Shown: in pieces, positions 41,699 through 51,090 of the stretch | How the letters are laid out: each line of letters begins with the position of its first letter | How positions within the stretch are numbered: the stretch's first letter is position 1 | Source: Lacisediminihabitans sp040549465 | GTDB taxonomy: Bacteria; Actinomycetota; Actinomycetes; Actinomycetales; Microbacteriaceae | NCBI RefSeq assembly: GCF_040549465.1 | Contig: NZ_JBEPTL010000015.1 | Span: 1-64,000, forward strand | Length of the DNA stretch: 64,000 nt | Direction of reading: 5' to 3' | Notes under the pieces: model-generated | The model's input: the letters and a program-made list of their open reading frames with translations, nothing else | What the model was told of the DNA's origin: nothing | Database searches by the model: none | Position numbers and translations under genes: made by a program

Positions 41699-43843
41699 CT
41701 AAATTAAATCGTTGAGCACCTTTTTGGGCGTTCTTGGGTTTGCGGCGACTGCGGTCAGCACGTCGTCGCCCCTTCCCCTAGCTAGGCGCGCAAGGGTGGC
41801 CGGCGACGCACTCGGATTTCCAGCCACGGCCCACTGGAAGCCCCGGAATGAATAGGGCTCAGGCTTTGTCTTGCTGAGTGCGTCTAGGTAGCTGGCCGGA
41901 GTACTTGGATTCCCTGCGACCTTTAGACGGACATGCCGGTCGTGATCGGATGCAAGTCGGATCAACACCTCCACCGGTGTATGAATCTGCGATGCGACGA
42001 ATGCCCGCACGCTCGAATCGGTGTCGAGCGCGAACTGGGTCAACGCCAATACGTCGCCAGACAGAATCACCCGCCGCACCGCGAGGTAACGCACGTTGTC
42101 GTCGGGATCCGCCGCGAGGCGCGCAAGCGTGTCTGGATCCGGTTCGTAGAACTCGGCCACATGGGCTCTCACCCAAGGTTCTGGGTCGATGGCAAGGACC
42201 GCAAGATCGTTGCGAATGCGTTGGAGGGCCTTTGCATCTTCTACCATCTGGGGGTTTTGCCACTCATGCCGAAAAAGATGCCTCCCCGCGGCCAAACCCT
42301 CAGGCCATGTCTCCCATCTCGCCGCGTAACTGGGTCGCAGATTCAGAAGGAAGTCCCCACGAGTCGCGTCCGGCAAGAGCACGATCCGAAGCAGGGAACG
42401 CAGCCGGAACTCATCATCGCTGCGCCCCTTTGTGGAGTGGATGACGGAGTGAAAACGTCCTCGGGGCAGATCCGGCTCACGGGTTTCAATTGCTCGCGAC
42501 TCGTGGTCAGTAAGCGCTGCGCGCGCCTCTGCGGCGCCGGCACCGCTCTCGAGTTCCTGATCCCGCTCGGAGAGCGCCCACTGCACCTGCCTATTCGGAT
42601 CGCCCTGGAGCGTGCCGAGCGCCAGACCAGGTGTATTTGGGTTTCCGGCCGCTGCGGCGCGGACCACGGCACTTCGATCCCATGCCAGCTCCGTCAGCAT
42701 CCACGGGGGCGTCCTCACATTCGCGGCAACAATCGCCCTCACGGACCAAGTCGGATCGGTGGCGAGGGACGCGAGCGTTGTCGGATCGGTGTTCGGATTC
42801 CTCGCCGTCTTGCGACGGACGGACACTTCTTCGTGATCCGCCAGCACGTCGAGACCGCCGACCGGCGTGAGCAAGTTGTCCGCTAACACTTCACCCGAAC
42901 GTTTGGGCGTGAGCGGCTCGTAGACAGAGACCGATGTCCCGTGCATTGCATCGCGGAATCCGGCGCGCAGCTTTGGCAGTTCCGTCTCGGCGTCGGCGCT
43001 GAACAGATCGGTGAGGCGCCACGTTGGAAGAAGCCCGTAGCGGGGCAGCCAAATCGCGACGCTCCGAATCTTCAGCTCGTCGTCCCCGTCCATGAGCACG
43101 TAGCCGATGAGTTGGTAGAGATAGTCCCTCAACTTGGAGACGCCCAGCCCGACCCCGGTCTTGCAGTCGATCAGCGTGTCTCCGATGATCCAGTCGCCGT
43201 CGCCGACTACGACGTCGGGGATTCCGGCCATTTCGGGGTTCGGCACGTAGCGCTTCCCAGATTCGATCTCCCGCGTCCAGCGCTCAATCTGTCGCATAGC
43301 CGCGATTCGCATCCCGGCGATGTCGGCCAACAGTTGTCGCTCACCTTGGCCGATCGCGCCGCGCATCGCTTTCCATCCGGCTCGGTAGGGCTGTTCGCAC
43401 CAGGCAAGCAGAACGGATGCCCTGTCGAAGTCGCCGCTCGTATCGATGATTCTTCTTGCTTCGTCGAACCATCTCTCGGCGAGTCCGGCCCAATCGGCAC
43501 CCTCCTGAACTTCGGCTGCGTGGAGTCTGAGCCAGTCCAGGCCGAGCGTTGCCACCGTCGAGTCGATGTCAAAGCCAGGGAGCAACATTCGGGTCAAGTA
43601 GTCGAATGCGGTCCCTGAGGTGCCGGCGAGTTTTGGATCGAATTCGTGCGCGCGCGGGGCTACTAGTTGTGAGGCGGCGATCTCCGCGAATCCCATAACC
43701 TGAGCGCCTCCACGTGCTCCGAGTGTTCCGCCTCGCGTGGATTCGAGCCGAGGGGAGATCGTTGAGATATATGTCCGAAGCGGCGACTTAGTATCTGCGA
43801 GCAGCTGACTCAGGCTGCGTGCATTTGGCAATGTGTCCTCCAA
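41699..43843 (-). CDS. PD-(D/E)XK nuclease-like domain fused to HEAT/LRV repeats
   Basis: 714 residues. The N-terminal about 260 residues end with a PD-(D/E)XK core: P209-D210 (GIPDVVVGDG), then D226-C-K228 (LIDCKTG), then YLYQLIGYVLM, the usual downstream helix. From about residue 340 to the C-terminus the protein is composed of LRV-like repeats: TARNPNTDPTTLASLATD, AAAGNPNTPGLALGT, KVAGNPSTPASYLDALS and AAVAANPRTPKKVLNDLI. A solenoid carrying a nuclease head suggests sequence- or structure-guided cleavage. Together with the small repeat protein downstream it forms a two-gene unit. I do not recognise this as a known defence system. Confidence 0.75.
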   Translation of the reverse strand: MEDTLPNARSLSQLLADTKSPLRTYISTISPRLESTRGGTLGARGGAQVMGFAEIAASQLVAPRAHEFDPKLAGTSGTAFDYLTRMLLPGFDIDSTVATLGLDWLRLHAAEVQEGADWAGLAERWFDEARRIIDTSGDFDRASVLLAWCEQPYRAGWKAMRGAIGQGERQLLADIAGMRIAAMRQIERWTREIESGKRYVPNPEMAGIPDVVVGDGDWIIGDTLIDCKTGVGLGVSKLRDYLYQLIGYVLMDGDDELKIRSVAIWLPRYGLLPTWRLTDLFSADAETELPKLRAGFRDAMHGTSVSVYEPLTPKRSGEVLADNLLTPVGGLDVLADHEEVSVRRKTARNPNTDPTTLASLATDPTWSVRAIVAANVRTPPWMLTELAWDRSAVVRAAAAGNPNTPGLALGTLQGDPNRQVQWALSERDQELESGAGAAEARAALTDHESRAIETREPDLPRGRFHSVIHSTKGRSDDEFRLRSLLRIVLLPDATRGDFLLNLRPSYAARWETWPEGLAAGRHLFRHEWQNPQMVEDAKALQRIRNDLAVLAIDPEPWVRAHVAEFYEPDPDTLARLAADPDDNVRYLAVRRVILSGDVLALTQFALDTDSSVRAFVASQIHTPVEVLIRLASDHDRHVRLKVAGNPSTPASYLDALSKTKPEPYSFRGFQWAVAGNPSASPATLARLARGRGDDVLTAVAANPRTPKKVLNDLI

Positions 43844-44335
43844 TCAGCAGCGCGAAGTCCCTGAAAAACATGACGCTCGGCTCCAGTCTGGCGCAAGCCT
43901 GCTTCTGCTCGCGGCGGCGCCCGCGATCCCTCTGATTGGTCTGGCTCTTCTCGCGCAACTTGCGAGGGCGACAGAAGCCCGTGACATCATCGTTGTCTGC
44001 TGCACGGTAGGTGACAGCCTCCAGTCGCAGCCTGTGCCGCTAGCGACACTTGATCACCGACTCGCGATCGAGCTAGCAAGCATCGACCGGTAGCCGGACG
44101 AGATTGCCCGTCTTCCTGATATCCCCCAAGGGCCACGGGACGCGATGTTGCCCGAGTTATGAAGACTTGAACTCAGCGGTCGGTGTCGTACGCCTCATCA
44201 CTGTCGTTCCGAAGGCGGTGCAAATCGCGCACATCTCTATCGCCCCATTTCCCCCTGGACCGATTCCCACTTGATCTCGCGAAAGAAAACGGGCCAGTAG
44301 TGATATGAAGTGCTCCGCACGGCACTCTATATACC
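43844..44335. other. Divergent intergenic region between the repeat proteins and the methyltransferase operon
   Basis: About 490 bases. A hydrophobic 86-codon frame (43833-44093, +) reads ASLLLLAAAPAIPLIGLALLAQLARATEARD, but it starts inside the 714-residue gene, has no ribosome site, and is unconvincing. TATATA lies just before the sigma-like GTG start. Probably holds divergent promoters. Confidence 0.45.
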
Positions 44336-44890
44336 GTGACCGCAGAAACCACCGAAGCATCGCGACGGCTGACCGTCGAGGGAGAGATCAGCTCCATGCT
44401 GGCTGATCGACGTTTCGATGGACTCATCCGCCGCCTCAACGCAAAGTACCCGGGCCACCAGCAGCTCGCCGAGGATGCGGCATGCCACGCAGTGGTGAAA
44501 ATTCTCGAGCAGATCGCCACTACTGAAATCAGAAGCGTCGGTGCGTACCTATATCAAGTGGCCGACAACCACGTTCGAAAGACGCTGCGCGGCGTCATAC
44601 CTGAGCTCGATATCGATGAATACGACCCGAAGGACTACGAAGTTCCCGACGCCTTGGAGGGGGCTGATCTCCTCCGTCTTCTAAAGAAGGCCACGGTCGG
44701 CTGGAACGACAACATTCGAGTCGTCACAAATCTCGTTCTGGATCACACCTTCCTTGATGACTACGACTGGATGACCGCAGAGGATCTCGCCGACGAGGCG
44801 AGCGCCATCCTCGGCGAAGAAGTATCGGCGGCAAGTGCCTCCATGTGGAAAAGCCGCGGACTTGCGCGACTTCGTGAACTGTTCGTGTGA
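44336..44890 (+). CDS. Sigma-70-like (ECF-type) factor, first gene of the Dcm operon
   Basis: 184 residues, ECF size. Region 2-like sequence: FDGLIRRLNAKYPGHQQLAEDAACHAVVKILEQ and IRSVGAYLYQVADNHVRKTLRG (AED and YLYxVADNxVRKxLR match region 2.1-2.4). A C-terminal region 4-like helix-turn-helix: WMTAEDLADEASAILG and SASMWKSRGLARLRELF. The intervening linker is acidic (IDEYDPKDYEV). It overlaps the next gene by four bases (GTGA). A sigma-type protein leading a modification/helicase operon is unusual; it might instead be a DNA-binding adaptor. Assignment is from the motif pattern. Confidence 0.7.
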   Translation: MTAETTEASRRLTVEGEISSMLADRRFDGLIRRLNAKYPGHQQLAEDAACHAVVKILEQIATTEIRSVGAYLYQVADNHVRKTLRGVIPELDIDEYDPKDYEVPDALEGADLLRLLKKATVGWNDNIRVVTNLVLDHTFLDDYDWMTAEDLADEASAILGEEVSAASASMWKSRGLARLRELFV

Positions 44891-46434
44891 CCAAAAGCAA
44901 TAGAGAGTGGGACCAAATGACCATCAGCACCACCCCCCAGACGGTAGACGCCATCCGAGCGATCCTGGACCGGGCCATCGGCGTCGCCGCCGCCTATGGA
45001 TCCGAAATCGAAAACGAGGTTCGCGAAGCGGCCAAACTGCCCCTTGACAGGGAGAGCGCCGAACGGCTCTATGCCCGTGTTCTGACGATCGTCTCGAATC
45101 TCGGAACCAACGAAACCAATGCCGAGCAGCGCGCGGAGGCGGTCGAGAACATCCGTCGTGAGGCTGCCGCGCTCGCGACTTCGATTGACCGTCCAACGCC
45201 TGGCTCGAAAGCACAGGTCACGTTGGTTGACCGCAACGGACTCGAGGTGCGAGAGGTCGCTCCCACGCCCCAGTTCAACGGTGTCATCGTTCCGATGATG
45301 GAGGGCTATGTAGACGTCCTGACCCTCGACCCGTGGGACCAGAACCATCGCGTGATTCTGCACGTCGAAGACTTTGTCGCCCAGTATGGTCGGCAGCCAG
45401 ATAGCGCTGAATTGGTGGGAATTCTTCAAGGCTCCATTCGCCTTCAGGCAGGCGAGGAAGATCCGTTCAAGCTTCGCCCCCTTGCCTCTAGCATCGCCCG
45501 GAAGGGAGTCGAACGACCGCCCATCATTACGCACACTGGCACCCCGCACGACGGCAATCGACGGATCGCCGCGTCACGCTTCGTCCTTCAGAGCGATGAG
45601 TTCACCGCTGAGCAGAAGGAACGTGCCCGGTGGATCCGCGTGTGGCAGACCCGCCCCGGCGTGACCGACGATCAGTTGAACGCTATGGTCCTTGCACTCA
45701 ACTTCGAGGAAGACCACAAGGTCGAGTGGCCCGAGTATGTCAAGGCGAAACTCGTGGCCGAAGAGTTCCGGACCCGTCTGGAGACGGAGTTGAAGCTCCC
45801 CACGGCAGCCCGCGAGCGCGTCATTCGCAGCGAGGTCGCTGCCAAGTTTGCTATCAAGCCGCAGGACGTAACCCGTTACTTGCGCATGGTGCAGTGGGCG
45901 GAAGACTTCACTGACTACCACGTCGAATCTGGCAAAACCGAGGCGGAAGTGTCCTACCGGACGAACAAGGGCTTCCAATGGTTCTATGAGCTGGACGCCG
46001 GTCCCACTGGCTCAAAGGTCACCGAGCGGTTTGAGAAGGACCCCGACCTGCGCGCAATGATCTACGACCTTATGTTCGACTCCACATTCGAGAGCGGGGC
46101 CCAGGTTCGGGCGATGTATCAGGTCGCGAACGATGACGAGGCATATCAGCAGGTCGTGCGTGCTCACCAGATTCGTGAGACGCAGAAGGCCGAAGCGAAG
46201 GAACTGATCGTTGACGCGATTAATGGCGCCCGCGAGCGGGTTCGGGCGGGTAAAGCCGTCGCGCTCGACCAGTACGCTCTCGGCATCATCAAGCGGCTTG
46301 GCGATACTCCCGCGAACGCGTGGGCGACGCTGGATGTCGATTTGCTCAAGAACCTGCGCCGCACCCTGATCGCAACGCTAGGTGCAGTCGAAGGCGAGCT
46401 CTCCGTCCGCGCCGGTAGCTTGGAGAGCGACTAA
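44887..46434 (+). CDS. ParB-like domain protein with DGNRR motif
   Basis: 515 residues. The central part (about residues 190-230) reads EEDPFKLRPLASSIARKGVERPPIIT...HDGNRRIAA, the ParB/Srx-fold pattern in which DGNRR (222-226) occupies the place of ParB GxRRxxA. Similar DGQQR/DGQHR loops exist in phosphorothioate-system proteins SspE and DndB (known). The N-terminal 120 residues and the C-terminal half (helical, WPEYVKAKLVAEEF, QDVTRYLRMVQWAEDF) do not resolve into families. Here I infer a sensor or NTP-dependent clamp working with the helicase. Starts at GTG overlapping the sigma-like gene. Confidence 0.72.
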   Translation: MTKSNREWDQMTISTTPQTVDAIRAILDRAIGVAAAYGSEIENEVREAAKLPLDRESAERLYARVLTIVSNLGTNETNAEQRAEAVENIRREAAALATSIDRPTPGSKAQVTLVDRNGLEVREVAPTPQFNGVIVPMMEGYVDVLTLDPWDQNHRVILHVEDFVAQYGRQPDSAELVGILQGSIRLQAGEEDPFKLRPLASSIARKGVERPPIITHTGTPHDGNRRIAASRFVLQSDEFTAEQKERARWIRVWQTRPGVTDDQLNAMVLALNFEEDHKVEWPEYVKAKLVAEEFRTRLETELKLPTAARERVIRSEVAAKFAIKPQDVTRYLRMVQWAEDFTDYHVESGKTEAEVSYRTNKGFQWFYELDAGPTGSKVTERFEKDPDLRAMIYDLMFDSTFESGAQVRAMYQVANDDEAYQQVVRAHQIRETQKAEAKELIVDAINGARERVRAGKAVALDQYALGIIKRLGDTPANAWATLDVDLLKNLRRTLIATLGAVEGELSVRAGSLESD

Positions 46435-46437
46435 CTC

Positions 46438-48174
46438 ATGTCGATCGCCACTGCTCGGTCGGCGGGTTCAGCGCAGAGCGTGGATCTCGTACCGAACACG
46501 GTTTCGCTCCAGTCGCTGGCGAACACCGTGCGTGCCGCCCTGTCTTCGTCTCAGGGCGTCCGCCTTGTGAACGGGACGGTCCGCATCGATTTCGAGCAGG
46601 CAGCAGAGCTGATCAGGACTGGTTTCGTCGACGTCAACTGGGGACATGACGTACATCGCTACATCAGCAATCGGACGTCCTCTGTTGCTGGGGAGGACGT
46701 CGCTACGAGCAAGGAGATCAAGGCTGCTTCGGCAGACGAGATAGCGGACCGCATTCTCGGTTGTCGATTGCTGCCAATGCTCGATGAGCACCAGATTCGA
46801 AATGTCGCGCTCATGACTATCCCCAACTCGCCAGGGGCCTGCATCTTCGATGAACAAGGGACTGGAAAGACCATCTCAGTCGTGGCAGCCTTTGACCTCC
46901 TCGTTGAGCGCAACGATGCGGACGTCTTGCTCGTTGTCGCGCCGAAGTCCATGGTCGGTGAGTGGGGCGCCGAAATTGCGCGCTTCACCAATGACGGTTA
47001 CAAGGTCGAGACGTTGGATGGGTCAAAAGCGCAACGGGCCGCGTCGCTCCGCTCCGGAGCCGACGTGTTCGTCTGCAACTACGAAACCCTTATCGCCATC
47101 CCCGATGACATTCGTCTTCTGTGTCAACGGACGCGAGTGGTGCTGGCTGCCGACGAGTCGTTCAACGTGAAGAACCCGAATGCAAGTCGGACGGCAGCAC
47201 TCTCAAGCGCTCGGGAATGGTGTGTCCGAGCGTTCGCGTTGTGTGGGACGCCAGCTCCGAACGATGCAGCAGACATCATTGCGCAGGTATCCCTCGTAGA
47301 CATGGGTCGAGCGTTCCAAGGTATCCATCTCTCAATTGATCCTGATCGTCAGCGTGACGAGATCCGCGATGTCATCGAGTCGAGCGTGGTCTACAGCCGC
47401 AACCTCAAGCTGGTTGTATTGCCTGATCTCCCCGGTCGAACGTTTACCGAAGTCAGCGTCGAACTGTCTGCCGACCAGAAGGCCTTATACGAGACCATCG
47501 CGGGCGAGCTCGTTTCGGACCTCGAAGGTGTCACTGATAAGGAGTTTGCGGAGTCCTATGCGAACTACCTTGCTCGACGGGCAGCACTCCTCCGTCTTTG
47601 CTCGGACCCCGGTGCGGTCAATCCACAGATCACGTCCCCATCGGCGAAGCTGTTGGCACTGGATGGGCTTCTCGACCGATGGATAGCGCAGGGCGAGAAG
47701 GTTGTCATTTGGTCCTTTTACCGTGCAACGCTGGAAGCCCTTGAGGGCAGGTACTCGCACTATGGACTCGTGCGCATTGACGGATCCGTCACGGACGTGA
47801 GCGACCGACGAGCAGCAGTCAAAGCGTTCCAGACCTCGCCGGATACACGCATTTTTCTGGGCAATCCCGCGGCCGCAGGAGCGGGCATCACCCTGCACTC
47901 TGCCGCAGTCTCGGTCTACGAGTCAATGTCAAACCAAGCTGCTCACTACCTTCAATCGCTGGATCGAACGCACCGACGAGGACAAGACCGTGCAGTGGAA
48001 TATGTCGCGTTGCTCTCAGCGGGAACGATCGAGTGGGACGAGTACGAACGACTCCACCACAAGGCCGCGATGCAGGCGGACCTCCTCGGAGATCCGAGTC
48101 CGCAGGCACTTACACGCGGCATGATGCTCGATGAACTGCTCGCCAGTCTTGATGCACTTGATAGCTCGAAATGA
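46438..48174 (+). CDS. SNF2-family DNA helicase/translocase
   Basis: 578 residues. Walker A DEQGTGKT (138-145), motif II ADES (about 238-241, in place of DEAH/DESH), motif III CGTPAPN (about 269-275), and C-terminal motifs V and VI: NPAAAGAGITLHSAAVSVYES and QSLDRTHRRGQDRAVEYV. It is a SNF2-like ATP-dependent DNA translocase. The N-terminal about 110 residues are unique. The gene begins three bases after the ParB-like gene and overlaps the next by four. In bacteria such enzymes pair with restriction or modification proteins to move on DNA. Confidence 0.92.
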   Translation: MSIATARSAGSAQSVDLVPNTVSLQSLANTVRAALSSSQGVRLVNGTVRIDFEQAAELIRTGFVDVNWGHDVHRYISNRTSSVAGEDVATSKEIKAASADEIADRILGCRLLPMLDEHQIRNVALMTIPNSPGACIFDEQGTGKTISVVAAFDLLVERNDADVLLVVAPKSMVGEWGAEIARFTNDGYKVETLDGSKAQRAASLRSGADVFVCNYETLIAIPDDIRLLCQRTRVVLAADESFNVKNPNASRTAALSSAREWCVRAFALCGTPAPNDAADIIAQVSLVDMGRAFQGIHLSIDPDRQRDEIRDVIESSVVYSRNLKLVVLPDLPGRTFTEVSVELSADQKALYETIAGELVSDLEGVTDKEFAESYANYLARRAALLRLCSDPGAVNPQITSPSAKLLALDGLLDRWIAQGEKVVIWSFYRATLEALEGRYSHYGLVRIDGSVTDVSDRRAAVKAFQTSPDTRIFLGNPAAAGAGITLHSAAVSVYESMSNQAAHYLQSLDRTHRRGQDRAVEYVALLSAGTIEWDEYERLHHKAAMQADLLGDPSPQALTRGMMLDELLASLDALDSSK

Positions 48175-48629
48175 GCGGGGGCGCACCGAGCCCGCTTCAC
48201 GAAGCTCGGGTCGTTGAGCTTGAGGAGGTCTTTACCCTTGCCGGGTTATCGCATGAGGCTCATCTGCAGTGGTGGCTCCGGCCCGACGTCGCTCGGGCCT
48301 CGCCCGCGAGTCGGACACTTGGCTTAGGGGACGCGAAGTCGACCGAATCACCAGGAAACCAAGCCACATTGAGGCGGCTCGTAGGCTACGTCCGGGCGGC
48401 CAGAACCTGGCATGATGCGGGCTGGACCGTGATTATGAGCCTCGCCGTTAACCCGCACGAAAGTACCCAGTGGGGGGACGAACTACGTCGCGCCTGGGCG
48501 GTCGGCGGGCTCGTTAACGGCCCAGTTCACATTGCACCTCTCCACCCCAACCTCGCCGTCGTCACTCTTTCGACGAGCCGACGGCAGCACTCGACGAACG
48601 GGGTAATCTCATCTAAAGTTGGGGTGTGA
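48171..48629 (+). CDS. Small protein between the helicase and Dcm-Vsr genes
   Basis: 152 residues, overlapping both neighbours by four bases, which is strong evidence that it is real and part of the operon. No recognised domain. It contains HEAHLQWWLRPDV, a WHDAGWTVIMSLAVNP segment and VHIAPLHPNLAVVTLST. Perhaps a specificity, adaptor or immunity subunit. Function unknown. Confidence 0.7.
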   Translation: MSGGAPSPLHEARVVELEEVFTLAGLSHEAHLQWWLRPDVARASPASRTLGLGDAKSTESPGNQATLRRLVGYVRAARTWHDAGWTVIMSLAVNPHESTQWGDELRRAWAVGGLVNGPVHIAPLHPNLAVVTLSTSRRQHSTNGVISSKVGV

Positions 48630-50374
48630 CTCGCCCCTCGATATCCCCAGAATCAGCGATCGTCGAGGTAAAAACCCCGTCGTCCGGCCGCTCCCCAAAG
48701 CGCCCCAGGTTCCCGCTTCGAGCCATCGACTTGTTCTCTGGAGCAGGCGGACTTAGCCAAGGTTTCCGTGACGCTGGTTACGAGGTGCCGTTCGCGCTCG
48801 ACTTCGACGCCGATTCGTGCGCGACCTACGAGAAGAATCATCCCGAGACCCACGTCGAGTGCGCGTCCATCACAGACTTCTCTCCTGCTCAGATCAAGAA
48901 GCTCGCGGGCGGACGGATCGACGTAGTACTCGGCGGACCGAGTTGCCAGTCCTTTAGCACGGCTGGCAGGAGATCGGGATGGGTCGCCGACGGAGACGAA
49001 CGTAACGACCTCTGGGAACACATGTTTAAGGTCGTGGAGCACATCAAGCCCAAGGCCTTTGTCATGGAGAACGTCCCCGGAATGGTCTACTGGAAAGAGG
49101 GAGCATTTGGGGACATGATCCTCAAGCGCTTCACTGACATCGGATACACCGTGCGTAAAGAGATTCTTCTCGCTGCGGACTGGGGCGTACCGCAGAGACG
49201 ACGCCGACTCTTCATCGTTGGCATTCTCGGCGACCGGGAGTTCACCTTTCCCGAGCCAACCCACATGGGCGGCTGGCGTCGCGACTCTTTGGAGATGTGG
49301 GAGAAGAAGCGGCAGGAGAAAGGACTCTTACCGCACCTGACGGTTGAGGACGCTCTTGGCGACCTCCCTCCGTTGGAATCTCACATGATTTCGTCCACCC
49401 GTTACCTGGTACCGAAGGACAAGGCGACCCCGTTCGCACAACTGATGCGGGGTAGTGGCCGCGTGATCCGCGACCATGATGTTCAGGCACTTGCAACGGA
49501 TACCGCAGCGCTCATCGCTCACGTTCCGAGTGGGGGCACATGGCGAGACGTCCCGCCGCACCTCCTCCCAGACCGGTACCGGGGCATGCGTCGTACCGAC
49601 AGCACTAACCTGCTTGGCCGGCTCGATTGGAACCTACCGTCTTACACAATTACCACTCAGTTCAACAACGTGACGACTGGGTGCTTTACACACCCCACAG
49701 AGAATCGCTCACTGTCAGTGCGTGAGGGTGCCAGGCTGCAGACGTTCCCTGACAAGTACGAGTTCGTTGGGTCGGTTGCTTCTCGCTGCCGTCAGATTGG
49801 CAACGCCGTTCCGCCTCTTCTCGCTTCCGTCTTGGCGCACGAAGTCGCGACTCAAGTGTGGGGAACTCGAGCAGAAGAGGTGCACCCGCGACCAGCGATC
49901 ATGAAACGCGGCGCGGCATCTCGAACTGCCGAAGCTATTGATAATGTAGCAAAGGCGAAAGCAAAGCGTGAGGCGAACCAAGACACAGCGTCAGAGCGAG
50001 GCGTGCGTGACGCTCTGAACGCTGCAGGCATCAACTACGTCCTAAAGGAGCGCCCTGAAAAGAGCGCTCGACCGAACAAAGAGATCGTCATCGTCGATTC
50101 GCGGATTGTCGTGATGGTCAGTGGATGCTTCCTGCATGGTTGCGAGAAGCACTCTCGCCTGACCAAGTCCAGCACCAAATGGTGGGCAGACAAGATCAAG
50201 CTAAATAGAGCGCGTGATGACGCTTCTCGCGCAGCATGGAAAGCCGAGGGATATGAGGTCGTCGAATTCTGGGAACACGAAGACCCAGAAGACTCTCGAC
50301 GACACGTGCAAGAAGTCATCGAAGCACTAAAGACAGCGAGCATGGCATCTTTGCAGCCCAAGCTCATGGCCTGA
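48626..50374 (+). CDS. DNA (cytosine-5) methyltransferase fused to a Vsr-like nuclease domain
   Basis: 582 residues. Motif I DLFSGAGGLSQGF (35-47), motif IV GGPSCQSFST with catalytic C107 (S replaces the usual second Pro), motif VI ENV (148-150), motif VIII QRRRRLFIVG and motif X QIGNAVPPLLASV. From about residue 453 follows a Vsr-like domain: GCFLHGC (500-506, where active Vsr reads GCFWHGC), KWWADKIKLNRARD and VEFWEHEDPED. The residue equivalent to the Vsr metal-binding Asp seems to be Glu486, so the nuclease may be weak or altered. Recognition sequence not readable. Last gene of the operon. Confidence 0.92.
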   Translation: MTRPSISPESAIVEVKTPSSGRSPKRPRFPLRAIDLFSGAGGLSQGFRDAGYEVPFALDFDADSCATYEKNHPETHVECASITDFSPAQIKKLAGGRIDVVLGGPSCQSFSTAGRRSGWVADGDERNDLWEHMFKVVEHIKPKAFVMENVPGMVYWKEGAFGDMILKRFTDIGYTVRKEILLAADWGVPQRRRRLFIVGILGDREFTFPEPTHMGGWRRDSLEMWEKKRQEKGLLPHLTVEDALGDLPPLESHMISSTRYLVPKDKATPFAQLMRGSGRVIRDHDVQALATDTAALIAHVPSGGTWRDVPPHLLPDRYRGMRRTDSTNLLGRLDWNLPSYTITTQFNNVTTGCFTHPTENRSLSVREGARLQTFPDKYEFVGSVASRCRQIGNAVPPLLASVLAHEVATQVWGTRAEEVHPRPAIMKRGAASRTAEAIDNVAKAKAKREANQDTASERGVRDALNAAGINYVLKERPEKSARPNKEIVIVDSRIVVMVSGCFLHGCEKHSRLTKSSTKWWADKIKLNRARDDASRAAWKAEGYEVVEFWEHEDPEDSRRHVQEVIEALKTASMASLQPKLMA

Positions 50375-50478
50375 TTGGACTATCCCGAGCGGCTGCGGCA
50401 GCACACCTGTCCCTGGTCAGTCGCTAACACGCCGTAGACCGGCAGCTGTCACAGGCATCAGCGGTCCACAGTTGACAC

Positions 50479-51090
50479 ATGATCCCTCGCGTCGACATTG
50501 AGATCGAAAGCGATATCCCCGCAGGAGCGACCTTCTGGACGCCAGTGCCGGACGACATCGGTGATGAGGGGTTTGGCTTCTTTCAGGACGTGTGGCCGAT
50601 TCTCGACGTTAGCGAGAACGAGGCGTCCGAGGTCATTGATGCAGAGCGCGTCGCGGTCGCCTTCGCCGATTCTGGTTCAACTGATGAGCGAGAGTTTGAG
50701 GACCTTGCAAAGGCCATCGAAGACGAGTACCCGGACTCGCTAGGCGACGATGCACAGGCGTTCATGGCGGACTCGGGCTGGGGTGGGTTGGAGAGTCTCG
50801 AACTCGGCGTGGCCGGGCTTGTTTACGCCTTGGCCGCTTGTGGATTCTTCCCTGCCGCAAGCTGTCGTTCTCATTACGACGGCATGAGTTCTTGGTCCGA
50901 GTATCCCGTCGTCATGTTCGCTGCCGATGAGATGCATACCCAAAAACTGCAACCCTTCATCGAGGCCAGCGGTTGCGGGCTAGAAGGCGACAGTGCCCGG
51001 AGCGACTTGCTCTGCATCTACGCTCCCTCGATCGTAGAGATGATGCTGCTGGCGAGCGCACTGATTGCCGCCAAAGCGACGTTCGACTAG
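50479..51090 (+). CDS. Hypothetical acidic protein
   Basis: 203 residues, acidic N-terminal half (DIEIESDIPAGATFWTPVPDD). The C-terminal half has a hydrophobic patch (LGVAGLVYALAACGFFPAASCRSHYDG) and a final helix IVEMMLLASALIAAK. No known family is recognised. The gap to the Dcm-Vsr gene is 104 bases, so it may have its own promoter. Function unknown. Confidence 0.6.
   Translation: MIPRVDIEIESDIPAGATFWTPVPDDIGDEGFGFFQDVWPILDVSENEASEVIDAERVAVAFADSGSTDEREFEDLAKAIEDEYPDSLGDDAQAFMADSGWGGLESLELGVAGLVYALAACGFFPAASCRSHYDGMSSWSEYPVVMFAADEMHTQKLQPFIEASGCGLEGDSARSDLLCIYAPSIVEMMLLASALIAAKATFD

Noticed and set aside
43833..44093. 86-codon hydrophobic ORF on the plus strand
   Set aside because: Starts inside the 714-residue repeat gene, has no ribosome binding site and no family resemblance. 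Treated as intergenic.
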